Origin: Glutamicibacter sp. JL.03c
GTDB taxonomy: Bacteria > Actinomycetota > Actinomycetes > Actinomycetales > Micrococcaceae
Assembly (NCBI RefSeq): GCF_025854375.1
Contig: NZ_CP107575.1
Location: 2,356,001 to 2,420,000 of the forward strand
Direction: 5' to 3'
DNA: 64,000 nt
Positions 44,938 through 54,669 of the stretch are shown one piece after another. The translations under genes were made by a program, and so were the position numbers. A model generated the notes under the pieces. The model saw only the letters and a list, made by a program, of their open reading frames with translations, searched no databases and was not told where the DNA came from. Position 1 is the stretch's first letter, and each line of letters begins with the position of its first letter.

Positions 44938-45507
44938 TTAGTTGTTGGTCTTGAATGGGAAGCCCAGAGCCTTCAGCAAGGCACGGCCTTCTTCATCAGT
45001 CTTGGCGGTGGTCACCACAGTGATGTCCATACCGCGCACGCGATCGATCTTGTCCTGATCGATTTCATGGAACATCGACTGTTCGGTCAGACCGAAGGTG
45101 TAGTTGCCATTGCCATCGAACTGGCGGTCGCTCAGACCGCGGAAGTCGCGGATACGAGGCAGTGCCAGGGTGATCAGGCGATCAACGAATTCCCACATGC
45201 GGTCGTTACGCAGGGTGGTGTGCGTACCGATTGGCATGCCTTCGCGCAGCTTGAACTGAGCGATGGACTTGCGGGCACGGGTGATCACTGGCTTCTGACC
45301 GGTAATAGCGGTCAGGTCGCGAACGGCGCCTTCAATGAGCTTCGAGTCCTTGGCAGCTTCGCCGACACCCATGTTCACTACGACCTTGGTCAGGGATGGT
45401 ACCTGCATTGGGTTTGCGTAGTTGAACTGCTCCTGCATTGCGGAGCGGATCTCGTCGTTGTACTTAGCCTTCAGACGTGGCTGGATCTTGGTGGCTGCTT
45501 CAGTCAT
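44938..45507 (-). CDS. rplE: 50S ribosomal protein L5 (uL5)
   Basis: 189 residues. [55 protein letters not shown] and [17 protein letters not shown] are diagnostic for this 5S rRNA-binding protein. It overlaps rplX by 1 bp and is followed directly by rpsH. Confidence 0.98.
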   Translation of the reverse strand: MTEAATKIQPRLKAKYNDEIRSAMQEQFNYANPMQVPSLTKVVVNMGVGEAAKDSKLIEGAVRDLTAITGQKPVITRARKSIAQFKLREGMPIGTHTTLRNDRMWEFVDRLITLALPRIRDFRGLSDRQFDGNGNYTFGLTEQSMFHEIDQDKIDRVRGMDITVVTTAKTDEEGRALLKALGFPFKTNN

Positions 45508-45851
45508 TACAGATCCTTTCCGGAAGCCTTGGCGAAACGAACGCGTACAGTCTTGGACACGCCGTTCTTTTCTACGGTTTCCTCGCGGAAGCCGACGCGG
45601 GTTGGCTTCTTGGTTTCTGGGTCAACCACAGCAACGTTCGATACGTGCAGTGGAGCTTCGACAACCTCGATGCCGCCAGTGGTCGAACCGGATTCGGTCT
45701 GACCAGCCTTGGTGTGCTTGGTGACGCGGTTTACGCCTTCAACCAGCACGCGGGAGGACTCGGTGATGACCTTCAGGACCTTGCCCTGCTTGCCACGTTC
45801 CTTGCCTGAGATGACCTGAACCAGGTCGCCCTTCTTGATCTTTGCGCCCAT
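45507..45851 (-). CDS. rplX: 50S ribosomal protein L24 (uL24)
   Basis: 114 residues. [24 protein letters not shown] is the KOW motif, followed by [12 protein letters not shown], then [15 protein letters not shown]. It initiates 50S assembly. It lies between rplN and rplE. Confidence 0.98.
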   Translation of the reverse strand: MGAKIKKGDLVQVISGKERGKQGKVLKVITESSRVLVEGVNRVTKHTKAGQTESGSTTGGIEVVEAPLHVSNVAVVDPETKKPTRVGFREETVEKNGVSKTVRVRFAKASGKDL

Positions 45852-45853
45852 GG

Positions 45854-46222
45854 TTACAGCACCTCCGGAGCCAGGGAAACGATCTTCATGAACTTCTTGT
45901 CACGAAGCTCACGACCCACTGGGCCGAAAATACGGGTACCGCGTGGTTCACCTTCGTTCTTCAAGATCACTGCTGCGTTCTCGTCGAACTTGATGTAGGA
46001 ACCGTCTGCGCGACGGATTTCCTTCTTAGTGCGAACGACGACTGCCTTGACGACATCGCCCTTCTTCACGTTGCCGCCAGGAATTGCATCCTTGACGGTA
46101 GCGACAATGGTGTCGCCAATGCTTGCGTAGCGACGCTTCGAGCCACCCAGAACACGAATGGTAAGGATTTCCTTAGCACCGGTGTTATCGGCAACCTTAA
46201 GTCGCGACTCCTGCTGAATCAC
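45854..46222 (-). CDS. rplN: 50S ribosomal protein L14 (uL14)
   Basis: 122 residues. [37 protein letters not shown] and [40 protein letters not shown] are invariant. It is the first gene of the spc operon here, since rpsQ lies 4.8 kb upstream beyond accessory genes. It must therefore have its own promoter in 46223-46500. Confidence 0.98.
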   Translation of the reverse strand: MIQQESRLKVADNTGAKEILTIRVLGGSKRRYASIGDTIVATVKDAIPGGNVKKGDVVKAVVVRTKKEIRRADGSYIKFDENAAVILKNEGEPRGTRIFGPVGRELRDKKFMKIVSLAPEVL

Positions 46223-46884
46223 TTCTTACTCCTGTCGTCTCGCTGGTTCTCTTACGAGCCTTGCGGAACGGATATGGTCTCCACGATATGTATCGCTTAC
46301 CCCCACCGACGCGGGCGCACCGAATGCTGATCCCAAATGTTGGCAGGGCCGAGGCGTAAAATATCGAGGCTGCGCTTATGCGTCTAAACTGATTTAGACC
46401 GCACTGCATCGTGCCGAAGGTGGATAGTCCTCGAACACAATGCGCACAGGTTCTCTAGTCTAGCGCAGATTGGCGCTAAACCGAAATGGTGTGGTATGCG
46501 GAAATAAGGCGTTATTCGTCACATGCGCCAACGCGCTTTTCCTCGGCTTGGCGGGCTCCGGCACCACGGATCGCAAGGATTCACGTAGCGCTAAATTGCA
46601 CGGGCTAGATTGGGGCCACGAGGTCACCGCGGACTCGATGTTCCAGGCAATGTTCTTCCGCGAATACCGCGAGTAGTCGGCATGTTTTTGACTTGCAGTT
46701 GCTGCCCACGAAGACACTGTGCCGGCAATCGGCAATCAATACCGTGCTACGTCATTCCAGCAAGTCAGGTGCCTTCTCTAGCCAACACTTCGCTGGATTT
46801 CAGGGAAAGACAAGTGCTCATCCACCCCCGATGCCTCAGCGCCTTGATCGCTGCACATCAATTTCACGACTATCGGCGTTCACG
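46223..46884. other. Gene-poor spc operon leader and flanking DNA
   Basis: About 660 bp with no supported gene. On the minus strand a TAGACT element near 46456-46461 is a plausible -10 box for rplN. A short plus-strand frame ending at 46676 (GHEVTADSMFQAMFFREYRE) looks as though it could be the tail of a lost gene, but I cannot assign it. Confidence 0.4.
46382..46399. repeat. Perfect palindrome upstream of rplN
   Basis: GTCTAAA and TTTAGAC flank CTGA. It lies 160 bp before the rplN start, between the probable promoter and the gene, so on RNA it would form a leader hairpin, and on DNA it could be an operator. Confidence 0.45.
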
Positions 46885-48010
46885 CTGGAACGAGCATTGG
46901 CCCTCTGCCCTGCGAGCGTTCTCGCGCTCTCCGCCCTCACCGGTGGCCCCTCGTCCTCCGAAGGAACCTCGCCGCTGCAACGACGCAGGCGCCGTTCGGG
47001 CAATCGGAAACGCCCACCGCTCCTGTTGCCACCACGAGCGTCATCGTCACGAGGGAATTCACCGACCCGGGACATCAAGACGACTAAGTCACGGCCGGCA
47101 TCCAGGCTCTGAAAGTCGAAGGGAAAACCATGACACTGCGGTACGTGCTCATTCCTGATTTTGCCGCCTGCCAGTGACCCCGCAGCCATCTCGATCGGCG
47201 ACATGTTCGAGAATTCCCCGCCACGCACGACCCTCGATGATCGGGCAAACCTCAAGGAATATAGCGTCATTTCCGATGTGGGACTGACTTGGGCGGCCGA
47301 TTCCATCCGAACTTCAACCGCAAATCATGAATCCATTATTTGGTGCGGACTTTATGCCGCTCCCGAAGATGGCAATAATCGCTTAGATATCCGAGTAATC
47401 GATTCGATGGCGGAGGTCACTGACGTACCGGAGACTCGATGAAAGCAGGAACGGTTCGACTCAAAGGAAGCGGGGTATGGCTGGCCTCCCTCGGATGCCA
47501 CTAGCCGGCTGCACAGGCAGCCGCAACTAATGCGCAGGAATGGCCCGAACCGTCTAGTGCTCTTATTGCCAAGTTCGTGCTCGTTTGGGACCCTTCCACA
47601 AGCGTCATCGCCTGGGTCTCGCCGGCTCCGTGAAAGCCGTTGAACGGGTTCAGGAGAAGGACGGGGAAACTACCATTACCCGGGCAACCGACATCCTTTC
47701 CCTCCAGATCGTTCGAAGCTTCCATCCATAGGTTCTGCGAAGGTGGAATCATGGGTTTCCAAGATACCCAACGGCGCCGAGGTCCAGTTAGGTGGCCATG
47801 CTGACTCGGTTCATGGCGCGAAGGATAACAAGACCCTCTTCACCGGAAGAGCAAAGTCTGTCGCCGCAGCGCTCGCAAACGACGTCCCGTCCTGAATGCA
47901 AAACGTCAGTGGGTTGCCGATACCCAACCAGCGGTTCGCGAGGACCCGCAAGACCTGACGAGCTGCGCTGCTAATCGTCGAGCGGAGATCATTTACGCCG
48001 GCAGGCATTT
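46885..48010 (+). pseudogene. Wrecked OmpA-domain lipoprotein gene
   Basis: Successive frames can be stitched into one protein. ALALCPASVLALSALTGG-PSSSEG is a lipoprotein signal with the lipobox Cys changed to Gly. VTAGIQALKVEGKTMTLRYVLIPDF comes after a stop. GDMFENSPPRTTLDDRANLKEYSVISD lies in the 47161 frame. Then come VWDPSTSVIAWVSPAP and the OmpA core IPNGAEVQLGGHADSV, RAKSVAAALANDV. Finally, in yet another frame, TQPAVREDPQDL and ANRRAEIIY replace the usual ANRRVEI. Several stops and frameshifts make it nonfunctional. OmpA-domain lipoproteins bind peptidoglycan. Confidence 0.75.
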
Positions 48011-48090
48011 ATTTGCGTTTCCATATTTCGGGCGGATATTCACCGCTCGGTGCTCCATGTCTGCGGGGCAATGCCTCTGCGCGGGGTCTG

Positions 48091-49047
48091 CTAATGTGGC
48101 ACACCGAGCTTCACGATGAGTGCGAGATGATCGGACCCATCGATCTTGGCTGCCTCTTGCTTGAGCGGAACGAAGCCGCGGGATAAAACATGGTCAATCC
48201 CAATCATCGGCGGCAGTGTTCCCCCAGTTGGCCATGTCGATATGGGCAACAACGATCGTTCATGTCCCAGGCTGGAGACAAGTTCTCGAAACTGTGGATG
48301 GGCTCGGGTGGAGTTGAAGTCCCCTGCCAGGATCATTGGTTCTGCTTCCTGCGCGGCAACCCACTGCTGCAGAGCCAGCAGCCCACCCTGCCACCGGCGC
48401 GCATCTTGCAGCGGAGGATAAATGTGAACCCCAACGACCGTGATTGGCCCTCGTGGAGACGCAATGTCAACGATGGGAAATCCGTACCAATTGGTCGCGT
48501 CCGGGCCAAGCGAACCTGATCGTTCTGTCGCTGGATAGCGCGAAAAAATCACCGTATCGGCTTCTCCCCCGGCAGGCACCGGGGCGCTTCGGTATGGCAA
48601 GGTGTCCAATGCTCCTTGGGTAGCCAATTTCCGATGAAGAGGTTCACTTGTCTCTACGAGCACCAAGACATCGGGGTCGGCCTTTTTAATGCTCTGCGAT
48701 AATTGCCAAGCATCAGCGCCAGCCTTGAGCGCATTGAAGGAGAAAACTGATATCTCCGGGGTTGCATCCGATGGCAACGGTTCGCCGGTTGCCATAGCAA
48801 TGTTCGGGAACGCACCGATGGCCAGCAAGACCACGACCACTGCCGAAACCAGCCACCGGCGTTTGACTGAGGCCAGCACTACGGCCACGGCAGCACCGAG
48901 CAGCATCCATGGTTGGAATGCCTGGAGCCGAGGAACCCAGCCGGCAGCTGTCCACGTTAGGTAGGGCAGGATTCCAATGCCCAGGCAAGGGAGCATGGGA
49001 ATCGCCCACAGCCACTGTGAACGTGGTTGCGGGCGATTCAATGTCAT
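48091..49047 (-). CDS. Membrane-anchored endonuclease/exonuclease/phosphatase-family protein
   Basis: 318 residues. The first ~90 residues hold three hydrophobic segments. From about residue 98 the EEP fold follows: ISVFSFNALKAG, LVLVETSEP (metal Glu), VVGVHIYPP, ILAGDFNSTRAHPQ, IDHVLSRG and the terminal GSDHLALIVKL, which together give the complete catalytic Glu/Asp/Asn/His set. The active site would face outward. Substrates of such proteins are phosphodiesters or phospholipids, or unknown. The gene stands alone beside the OmpA-domain pseudogene. Confidence 0.85.
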   Translation of the reverse strand: MTLNRPQPRSQWLWAIPMLPCLGIGILPYLTWTAAGWVPRLQAFQPWMLLGAAVAVVLASVKRRWLVSAVVVVLLAIGAFPNIAMATGEPLPSDATPEISVFSFNALKAGADAWQLSQSIKKADPDVLVLVETSEPLHRKLATQGALDTLPYRSAPVPAGGEADTVIFSRYPATERSGSLGPDATNWYGFPIVDIASPRGPITVVGVHIYPPLQDARRWQGGLLALQQWVAAQEAEPMILAGDFNSTRAHPQFRELVSSLGHERSLLPISTWPTGGTLPPMIGIDHVLSRGFVPLKQEAAKIDGSDHLALIVKLGVPH

Positions 49048-49082
49048 GGCTTGAGCTTAGTTCAGCGCCTGGCAGATGCAGC

Positions 49083-49604
49083 TCAATTCGAGTCGGCTTC
49101 CGACTGTTGCGCAGCCCAAGCTGCCACCCGTTGCGCGCTCTCTTCTTCGCTCAGATCTTCAACTCTGCTCATGATGGACCACCTCACGCCGTGAGGATCA
49201 ATTATGGAAGCGAACCTGTCGCCGGAAACAAAATTGGTCGCCGGTTCCCTCACCGTAGCGCCTGCGTCTGTAGCCCTTGCCAGCACTGCATCCACGTCCT
49301 CGCAATACAACCCGAGCGAATAGCAAGCATTCGGTGCAGCTGGTGGCGGCACCAACCCGTATGCGGGGCTGGGCTCGCCAATTTGCAGGTGTCCTTGGCC
49401 AAAATCAATCTCGGCATGGACAACGACCCCGCCCATGTTGGTGACATCAATGATCCGTGCTCCAAACACGTCTTTGTAGAACTCCACTGCCTTCGCCGCA
49501 TCTGGTACAGCGAGGAATGGAGTGAGTGAAGTTACTCCGTGTGGAACACCAGCGGTGGTGTGCGTTCCGGTGACACCACGCACCATTTCGTTGTGACTTT
49601 GCAT
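49083..49604 (-). CDS. VOC-family (glyoxalase/PhnB-like) protein
   Basis: 173 residues. SLTPFLAVPDAAKAVEFYKDVFGARII is the first βαβββ module, LYCEDVDAVLARATDAGATVREPATNFVSGDRFASIIDPHGVRWSIMSR the second. The spacing and DPHG(V)RW ending are those of PhnB/28-kDa-type VOC proteins rather than true glyoxalase I. Function is unknown, with possible roles in resistance or small-molecule conversion. It is divergent from the AraC gene with a 68-bp shared promoter region, so the AraC protein is its probable regulator. Confidence 0.85.
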   Translation of the reverse strand: MQSHNEMVRGVTGTHTTAGVPHGVTSLTPFLAVPDAAKAVEFYKDVFGARIIDVTNMGGVVVHAEIDFGQGHLQIGEPSPAYGLVPPPAAPNACYSLGLYCEDVDAVLARATDAGATVREPATNFVSGDRFASIIDPHGVRWSIMSRVEDLSEEESAQRVAAWAAQQSEADSN

Positions 49605-49672
49605 GCCACAAGACTACGACGTTATGGAATGCTGGAGCTTGTAAATTTGCGACAAATTTGAGGTGCTGCTGC

Positions 49673-50467
49673 ATGGCCGATATTCACGATGGTCGTGGGG
49701 TTCTATATCCGGCCCGGCTGCCGGAATTCCAGCGCATCATGCCTCCCGAACATTTGCAGCAAAACGTCAGCTGGTATTGGATCTCGCGTTGGGATATTGC
49801 TGCTGGCCGGTTTTCCCGCCAGCAGATCCTGCCTTTTCCGCAAATGAATCTTGTGGTGCAACCTGAGGGTGTGTCCGTCGCAGGTCCAAGCCGCGGTGCA
49901 TCTCATAGGGATCTGCGCGGCACCAGCTGGGCCGTAGCCGCACTGTTCCGCCCCGCTGCAGCTCCCTATTTGGCTTCCTTGCTCAAGAGCACGCCGCAGC
50001 TGCTGCTGGACCAAGAAGCAACTATTGATGCAGGTGCACTTCATCAAGCGCTGCTGCACGAACATCAGCTGAGTGACGACGCAAACTCGAATGCAGGCTG
50101 TGCTCGTCAATTGTCCTTATGGCTGGAGCAGCGTCTGCCGCCAATCACCGAGTCCGGCGAACTGGCCAATAATTTCTTGGATTATGTGTCGACGAACGGC
50201 ACGGCTTTGCGTATTGACCAAGTAGCAAAAGATTTGAATCTCACCACGCGTAGCCTGCAGCGCTTGTCCCAGAAATACTTGGGGCTTTCACCGTTGGCAG
50301 TCATCCGGCGCTATCGCTTGCAAGAAGCTGCCCTGCATTTGCGCGAGCATCCGCAAACTTCGCTTGCTTCGCTGGCCGTGGACCTCGGCTATACCGACCA
50401 GGCCCACCTGTCGACAGACTTCCGAAAAGTGCTCGGGTACTCCCCTAGTGACTATCGAAGCAGCTAG
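49673..50467 (+). CDS. AraC-family transcriptional regulator
   Basis: 264 residues from the ATG at 49673. A short upstream extension is not needed. The N-terminal part (PEHLQQNVSWYWISRWDI, LPFPQMNLVVQPEG) is the DUF6597-like cupin seen in many small AraC regulators. The C-terminal HTH pair reads LRIDQVAKDLNLTTRSLQRLSQKYLGLSPLAVIRRYRLQEA and SLASLAVDLGYTDQAHLSTDFRKVLGYSPSDYR. It probably regulates the divergent VOC gene and itself. Confidence 0.88.
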   Translation: MADIHDGRGVLYPARLPEFQRIMPPEHLQQNVSWYWISRWDIAAGRFSRQQILPFPQMNLVVQPEGVSVAGPSRGASHRDLRGTSWAVAALFRPAAAPYLASLLKSTPQLLLDQEATIDAGALHQALLHEHQLSDDANSNAGCARQLSLWLEQRLPPITESGELANNFLDYVSTNGTALRIDQVAKDLNLTTRSLQRLSQKYLGLSPLAVIRRYRLQEAALHLREHPQTSLASLAVDLGYTDQAHLSTDFRKVLGYSPSDYRSS

Positions 50468-50503
50468 CAGGATACGCTGACTCGTGTTTTGGCAATCCGT
50501 GTC

Positions 50504-50907
50504 CTAATCAATGGCCAACGGCGCAACTGCGTTGATTTCAAACAGACCGCCAGGGATGCCTCGCTGGGAAACAATGGTAGCGCACGTCAGCGGTGGTTCT
50601 TCTGAAGCTGGTTCGGTGCCGATAGCCGCATAGGTGCTAATGATATATACGTCCTCCAGCAAAGGACGTTCCATTGGACACCCTCGTCAAACTTTGCCCC
50701 GGTTGCTGCCAACGCTGCGTTTGCATTGTGTAACCCATCCTTTGCTTGTTCCTCGGCATTGCCTTCGCCGATCAGTGTGCCATCGGCATCAACCGCCTTC
50801 TGCCCGACAAGGTAGACGGTGCTGGCTCCCGGCGCAACGATGGCTACGTACCTGCAGGCGGGCGACCGGGCAAGGACTCCTGGGCGCAGTCTCTGAAGTG
50901 ATTGCAT
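50504..50907 (-). pseudogene. Frameshifted RidA-family gene
   Basis: From the ATG at 50907 (MQSLQRLRPGVLARSPACRYVAIVAPGAS) the frame is a RidA/YjgF-like protein through LVGQKAVDADGTLIGEGNAEEQ and KFDEGVQWNVL. It then leaves frame near 50672. The remainder is found one frame over: PLLEDVYIISTYAAIGTEPASEEPPLTCATIVSQRGIPGGLFEINAVAPLAID, ending at 50504. A single-base deletion restores the whole domain, so the gene was lost recently or the base is a sequencing error. RidA proteins hydrolyse reactive enamines/imines. Confidence 0.78.
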
Positions 50908-50947
50908 GATCCAGTGCCGTATCCGCGAACTATAGGGAGAATGCAGA

Positions 50948-50985
50948 AATGCCCCGAACTCTTCTTGCGAAGTGTTCGGGGCATT
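50948..50985 (-). terminator. Terminator of the S10 operon
   Basis: AATGCCCCGAAC pairs with GTTCGGGGCATT over a 14-nt loop whose ends can pair further (ACT/AGT), and on the minus strand TTTCTGCAT follows. It is 36 bp behind rpsQ, showing that transcription of S10 is meant to end before the inserted genes. Confidence 0.85.
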
Positions 50986-51021
50986 CTTCAATCACGAGAT
51001 CCGTGAAATCGAAGCGAAGGC

Positions 51022-51309
51022 TTACTTAGCCTTCTCTACGATCTCAACGAGACGCCAACGCTTGTCAGCAGACAGCGGGCGGGTCTCAGCGATGACAACC
51101 AAGTCGCCGATGCCGGCTTCGTTGTTCTCATCGTGAGCCTTGACGTTCTTGTTGCGACGCATGACCTTGCCGTAAAGGGCGTGCTTCACACGGTCCTCGA
51201 CGTCAACGACGATGGTCTTCTGCATCTTGTCGGAAACCACGTAACCACGGAGGGTCTTGCGGTCGTTACGCTCGGTAGCGTTATCCACACCGTTCTCCTT
51301 CTCGCTCAT
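51022..51309 (-). CDS. rpsQ: 30S ribosomal protein S17 (uS17)
   Basis: 95 residues. [45 protein letters not shown] and [23 protein letters not shown] are the S17 OB-fold signatures. It is the last S10-operon gene, followed by a terminator. It overlaps rpmC by 1 bp. Confidence 0.98.
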   Translation of the reverse strand: MSEKENGVDNATERNDRKTLRGYVVSDKMQKTIVVDVEDRVKHALYGKVMRRNKNVKAHDENNEAGIGDLVVIAETRPLSADKRWRLVEIVEKAK

Positions 51310-51572
51310 TACTTGGATTCCTTCTTGGTTTCTTCAACCGGAACGACGACATCCTGACGAATGCCCAGCTCGCGCTCGCGCAGCACAGTGTAGATGCGGG
51401 CGATATCGCGCTTGATAGCCTTCAGGTTCGCGTTGCTCTCCAGCTGGCCGGTAGCCGACTGGAAGCGCAGGTTGAACAGTTCTGCCTTGGCCTTCTTCAA
51501 TTCCTCGTTCAAACGAGCGGTATCGAAGCCGTCCAGGGACTCAATGCTAAGGTCCTTAGAACCGATAGACAT
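51309..51572 (-). CDS. rpmC: 50S ribosomal protein L29 (uL29)
   Basis: 87 residues. [54 protein letters not shown] is the two-helix L29 hairpin at the polypeptide exit. The ~20-residue charged tail ([13 protein letters not shown]) goes beyond the E. coli length. It sits 2 bp behind rplP. Confidence 0.97.
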   Translation of the reverse strand: MSIGSKDLSIESLDGFDTARLNEELKKAKAELFNLRFQSATGQLESNANLKAIKRDIARIYTVLRERELGIRQDVVVPVEETKKESK

Positions 51573-51574
51573 CC

Positions 51575-51991
51575 CTATTCACCACCTTCACGACGCACGA
51601 TGCGTGCCTTCATTGGCAGCTTGTGGATTGCAAGACGCAATGCCTCTTTAGCTACCTCTTCACTGACGCCACCGAGTTCAAACATGACTCGTCCTGGCTT
51701 GACGTTGGCGACCCACCATTCAGGTGAACCCTTACCGGAACCCATACGGGTTTCAGCAGGCTTCTTGGTCAGCGGACGGTCTGGGTAGATGTTGATCCAC
51801 ACCTTACCGCCACGCTTGATGTAACGGGTCATTGCGATACGAGCGGCTTCGATCTGACGGTTAGTCACGTAAGCCGGGGTCAACGCCTGGATACCGAACT
51901 CACCGAAGTTAACGGTGGTTCCGCCCTTGGCAGCACCCGAACGCTTTGGGTGGTGCTGCTTACGGAACTTGACTCGACGTGGGATAAGCAT
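51575..51991 (-). CDS. rplP: 50S ribosomal protein L16 (uL16)
   Basis: 138 residues. [37 protein letters not shown] and [28 protein letters not shown] are invariant L16 motifs near the A-site tRNA elbow. It directly abuts rpsC. Confidence 0.98.
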   Translation of the reverse strand: MLIPRRVKFRKQHHPKRSGAAKGGTTVNFGEFGIQALTPAYVTNRQIEAARIAMTRYIKRGGKVWINIYPDRPLTKKPAETRMGSGKGSPEWWVANVKPGRVMFELGGVSEEVAKEALRLAIHKLPMKARIVRREGGE

Positions 51992-52777
51992 TTAAGCCTC
52001 TCCTCCTTCCGCAGCAGGAGCTGCAGCGCCCTTGTTACGGTCGTTACGACGACGGCGTTCGCCGCCACGTGGACGATCGTTGCCACCGCGGCCGCCGCGA
52101 GCTGGAGCAGCAGCAGCCTGCTGTGCAGCCAGTTCCTTGGCGGTTACGTCACCCTTGTAGATCCAAACCTTCACGCCGATACGGCCGAAGGTGGTCTTGG
52201 CTTCGAACTTGCCGAAGTCGATGTTCGCACGCAGGGTGTGCAGCGGCACACGACCTTCGCGGTAGAACTCCTTGCGGGACATTTCTGCACCGCCAAGACG
52301 ACCGGAGCACTGAACGCGGATGCCCTTGGCACCAGCGCGCATTGCCGACTGCATTGCCTTCTTCATCGCACGGCGGAAAGCCACGCGGGAAGCAAGCTGC
52401 TCGGCGATGCCCTGGGCGACCAACTGGGCCTCCATGTCAGGGTTCTTGACCTCGAGGATGTTCAGCTGAACCTGCTTCTTGGTGAGCTTTTCCAGCTCGC
52501 CGCGAATACGGTCGGCTTCTGCACCACGGCGACCGATGACGATACCTGGACGTGCAGTGTGGATATCCACACGTACGCGGTCACGGGTGCGTTCGATCTC
52601 TACGCGGGCGATACCTGCACGGTCCATACCCTTGGACAGCAGTGCACGGATCTGTACGTCTTCTTTTACGTAGTCCGCGTAACGCTGGCCTGGCTTGCTG
52701 GAATCAGCGAACCAGTGCGAGATGTGGTCAGTGGTGATGCCGAGACGGAAACCGTTCGGATTGACCTTCTGTCCCAT
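51992..52777 (-). CDS. rpsC: 30S ribosomal protein S3 (uS3)
   Basis: 261 residues. [26 protein letters not shown], the KH domain core [21 protein letters not shown], and RADIDFG-like [25 protein letters not shown] are conserved. The last ~45 residues are an Ala/Arg/Gly-rich tail ([21 protein letters not shown]), a common actinobacterial extension. It abuts rplV and rplP without gaps. Confidence 0.98.
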   Translation of the reverse strand: MGQKVNPNGFRLGITTDHISHWFADSSKPGQRYADYVKEDVQIRALLSKGMDRAGIARVEIERTRDRVRVDIHTARPGIVIGRRGAEADRIRGELEKLTKKQVQLNILEVKNPDMEAQLVAQGIAEQLASRVAFRRAMKKAMQSAMRAGAKGIRVQCSGRLGGAEMSRKEFYREGRVPLHTLRANIDFGKFEAKTTFGRIGVKVWIYKGDVTAKELAAQQAAAAPARGGRGGNDRPRGGERRRRNDRNKGAAAPAAEGGEA

Positions 52778-53140
52778 TTAGTTCTCCCCACCCTTCTGGG
52801 TTGAAACAACCACAGTCACGTGGCTGGTGCGCTTCTTGATCTGGAATGCGCGACCCTGTGCACGCGGCTGGAACCGCTTCATGGTCGGACCTTCGTCAAC
52901 AAACGCTTCGCTGATAATCAGCTCGTCCTCATTGAATGCTTCACCTGCGCGGTCCGCGGCGGCACGGGCGTTAGCCACTGCCGATGCGACAACCTTGTAT
53001 ACCGGCTCCGAAGCTGCCTGTGGGGCAAACTTCAAGATGGCCAGTGCCTCGTTGGTCTGCAGACCACGAACAAGGTTGACGACGCGCCGGGCCTTCATAG
53101 GCGTTACGCGGATGTGACGCGCAATTGCCTTGGCTTCCAT
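52778..53140 (-). CDS. rplV: 50S ribosomal protein L22 (uL22)
   Basis: 120 residues from the ATG at 53140 ([26 protein letters not shown]). The open frame continues upstream through the rpsS-rplV spacer, but the family start is here. [41 protein letters not shown] forms the exit-tunnel hairpin region. Confidence 0.97.
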   Translation of the reverse strand: MEAKAIARHIRVTPMKARRVVNLVRGLQTNEALAILKFAPQAASEPVYKVVASAVANARAAADRAGEAFNEDELIISEAFVDEGPTMKRFQPRAQGRAFQIKKRTSHVTVVVSTQKGGEN

Positions 53141-53199
53141 TGCTATCCTTCTCTCGTCTATCGAAGAAGTGCTAAGCGATACTAGTACCCTTGCGGGGC

Positions 53200-53481
53200 C
53201 TAGCGGCGCTTGCCCTTCTTGTCGTCCTTTACGTGGCCACGGAACGTACGGGTTGGGGCAAACTCTCCGAGCTTGTGTCCAACCATCGATTCGGTGACGA
53301 ACACAGGAATGTGCTTGCGACCGTCGTGTACGGCGATGGTGTGTCCCAGCATGTCCGGGATGATCATCGAACGGCGGGACCACGTCTTGATGACGTTCTT
53401 GGTGCCCTTTTCGTTTTCAGCAACGACCTTCAGGAACAGGTGCTGATCGACGAAGGGGCCTTTCTTCAGGCTGCGTGGCAT
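53200..53481 (-). CDS. rpsS: 30S ribosomal protein S19 (uS19)
   Basis: 93 residues. [20 protein letters not shown] and [51 protein letters not shown] are near-invariant in S19. It is 12 bp behind rplB. Confidence 0.98.
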   Translation of the reverse strand: MPRSLKKGPFVDQHLFLKVVAENEKGTKNVIKTWSRRSMIIPDMLGHTIAVHDGRKHIPVFVTESMVGHKLGEFAPTRTFRGHVKDDKKGKRR

Positions 53482-53493
53482 GTTTCCAGGCTC

Positions 53494-54333
53494 CTATCGC
53501 TTGTTCTTGCCGGTCTTGCGACGACGCACAATGAGCTTGTCGCTTTCCTTGTTCGGACGACGGGTGCGTCCTTCACGCTTACCGTTAGGGTTGACCGGGT
53601 GACGACCACCGGAGGTCTTACCTTCACCACCACCGTGTGGGTGGTCAACTGGGTTCATGACAACGCCACGAACGGTTGGGCGAACGCCCTTCCAGCGCAT
53701 ACGGCCGGCCTTGCCCCAGTTGATGTTGATCTGCTCAGCGTTGCCAACTTCGCCGATGGTTGCGCGGCAGCGCACATCAACGTTGCGGATTTCGCCCGAA
53801 GGCAAACGCAGCTGAGCGAAGCGGCCCTCACGGGCTACCAGCTGGATCGAAGCACCTGCGGAACGAGCCATCTTGGCGCCGCCACCTGGGCGGAGCTCCA
53901 CAGCGTGGATCACGGTACCAACCGGGATGTTACGCAGTGGCAGGTTGTTACCTGGCTTGATGTCAGCGTTTGCGCCGGCCTCAATCTGGTCACCCTGCTT
54001 GAGGTTGTTCGGTGCGATGATGTAGCGCTTGGTGCCATCCACGTAGTGGAGCAGAGCGATACGAGCGGTACGGTTCGGGTCGTACTCGATGTGAGCGACC
54101 TTTGCCGGAACGCCGTCCTTATCGTGACGACGGAAGTCGATAACACGGTAAGCGCGCTTGTGTCCGCCACCCTTGTGTCGGGTGGTGATCTTACCGGAGT
54201 TGTTACGGCCGCCAGTCTTGGTGAGTGGGCGAACCAGCGACTTTTCCGGAGTCGATCGGGTGATTTCTGCGAAGTCGGCTACCGACGAGCCGCGGAGGCC
54301 CGGGGTAGTCGGCTTGTACTTACGAATTCCCAT
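53494..54333 (-). CDS. rplB: 50S ribosomal protein L2 (uL2)
   Basis: 279 residues. [67 protein letters not shown] and the peptidyl-transferase-proximal GGVVMNP-type sequence [29 protein letters not shown] are characteristic. Confidence 0.98.
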   Translation of the reverse strand: MGIRKYKPTTPGLRGSSVADFAEITRSTPEKSLVRPLTKTGGRNNSGKITTRHKGGGHKRAYRVIDFRRHDKDGVPAKVAHIEYDPNRTARIALLHYVDGTKRYIIAPNNLKQGDQIEAGANADIKPGNNLPLRNIPVGTVIHAVELRPGGGAKMARSAGASIQLVAREGRFAQLRLPSGEIRNVDVRCRATIGEVGNAEQININWGKAGRMRWKGVRPTVRGVVMNPVDHPHGGGEGKTSGGRHPVNPNGKREGRTRRPNKESDKLIVRRRKTGKNKR

Positions 54334-54366
54334 TTATTTTCTATTCCTCGTTAAAGTGGTCTCCGC

Positions 54367-54669
54367 TTAGGAAAGCGGACCGCCGAAGATGTCAATCGAG
54401 CCTTCCTTCAGGGTGATGATGGCACGCTTGGTGTTCTTGCGTGCACCCCACCCGAAGCGGGTGCGCTTGCGCTTACCGGCTCGGTTGATGGTGTTTACGG
54501 AATCAACCTTGACGTTGAAGATAGCTTCAACGGCGTACTTGATTTCCGTCTTGTTGGAGCTCGGTGCCACCTCGAAGGTGTACTGACCTTGATCGATCAG
54601 ACCGTAGCTCTTTTCCGATACGACTGGTGCGATGACCACGTCGTGTGGAGCCTTGGAGTTGATGCTCAC
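54367..54669 (-). CDS. rplW: 50S ribosomal protein L23 (uL23)
   Basis: 100 residues. [62 protein letters not shown] is the L23 core near the exit site, which docks trigger factor and SRP. It overlaps rplD by 4 bp. Confidence 0.98.
   Translation of the reverse strand: MSINSKAPHDVVIAPVVSEKSYGLIDQGQYTFEVAPSSNKTEIKYAVEAIFNVKVDSVNTINRAGKRKRTRFGWGARKNTKRAIITLKEGSIDIFGGPLS

Noticed and set aside
53191-54354. 387-codon plus-strand frame across rplB/rpsS
   Set aside because: Antisense to two essential ribosomal protein genes with intact motifs.
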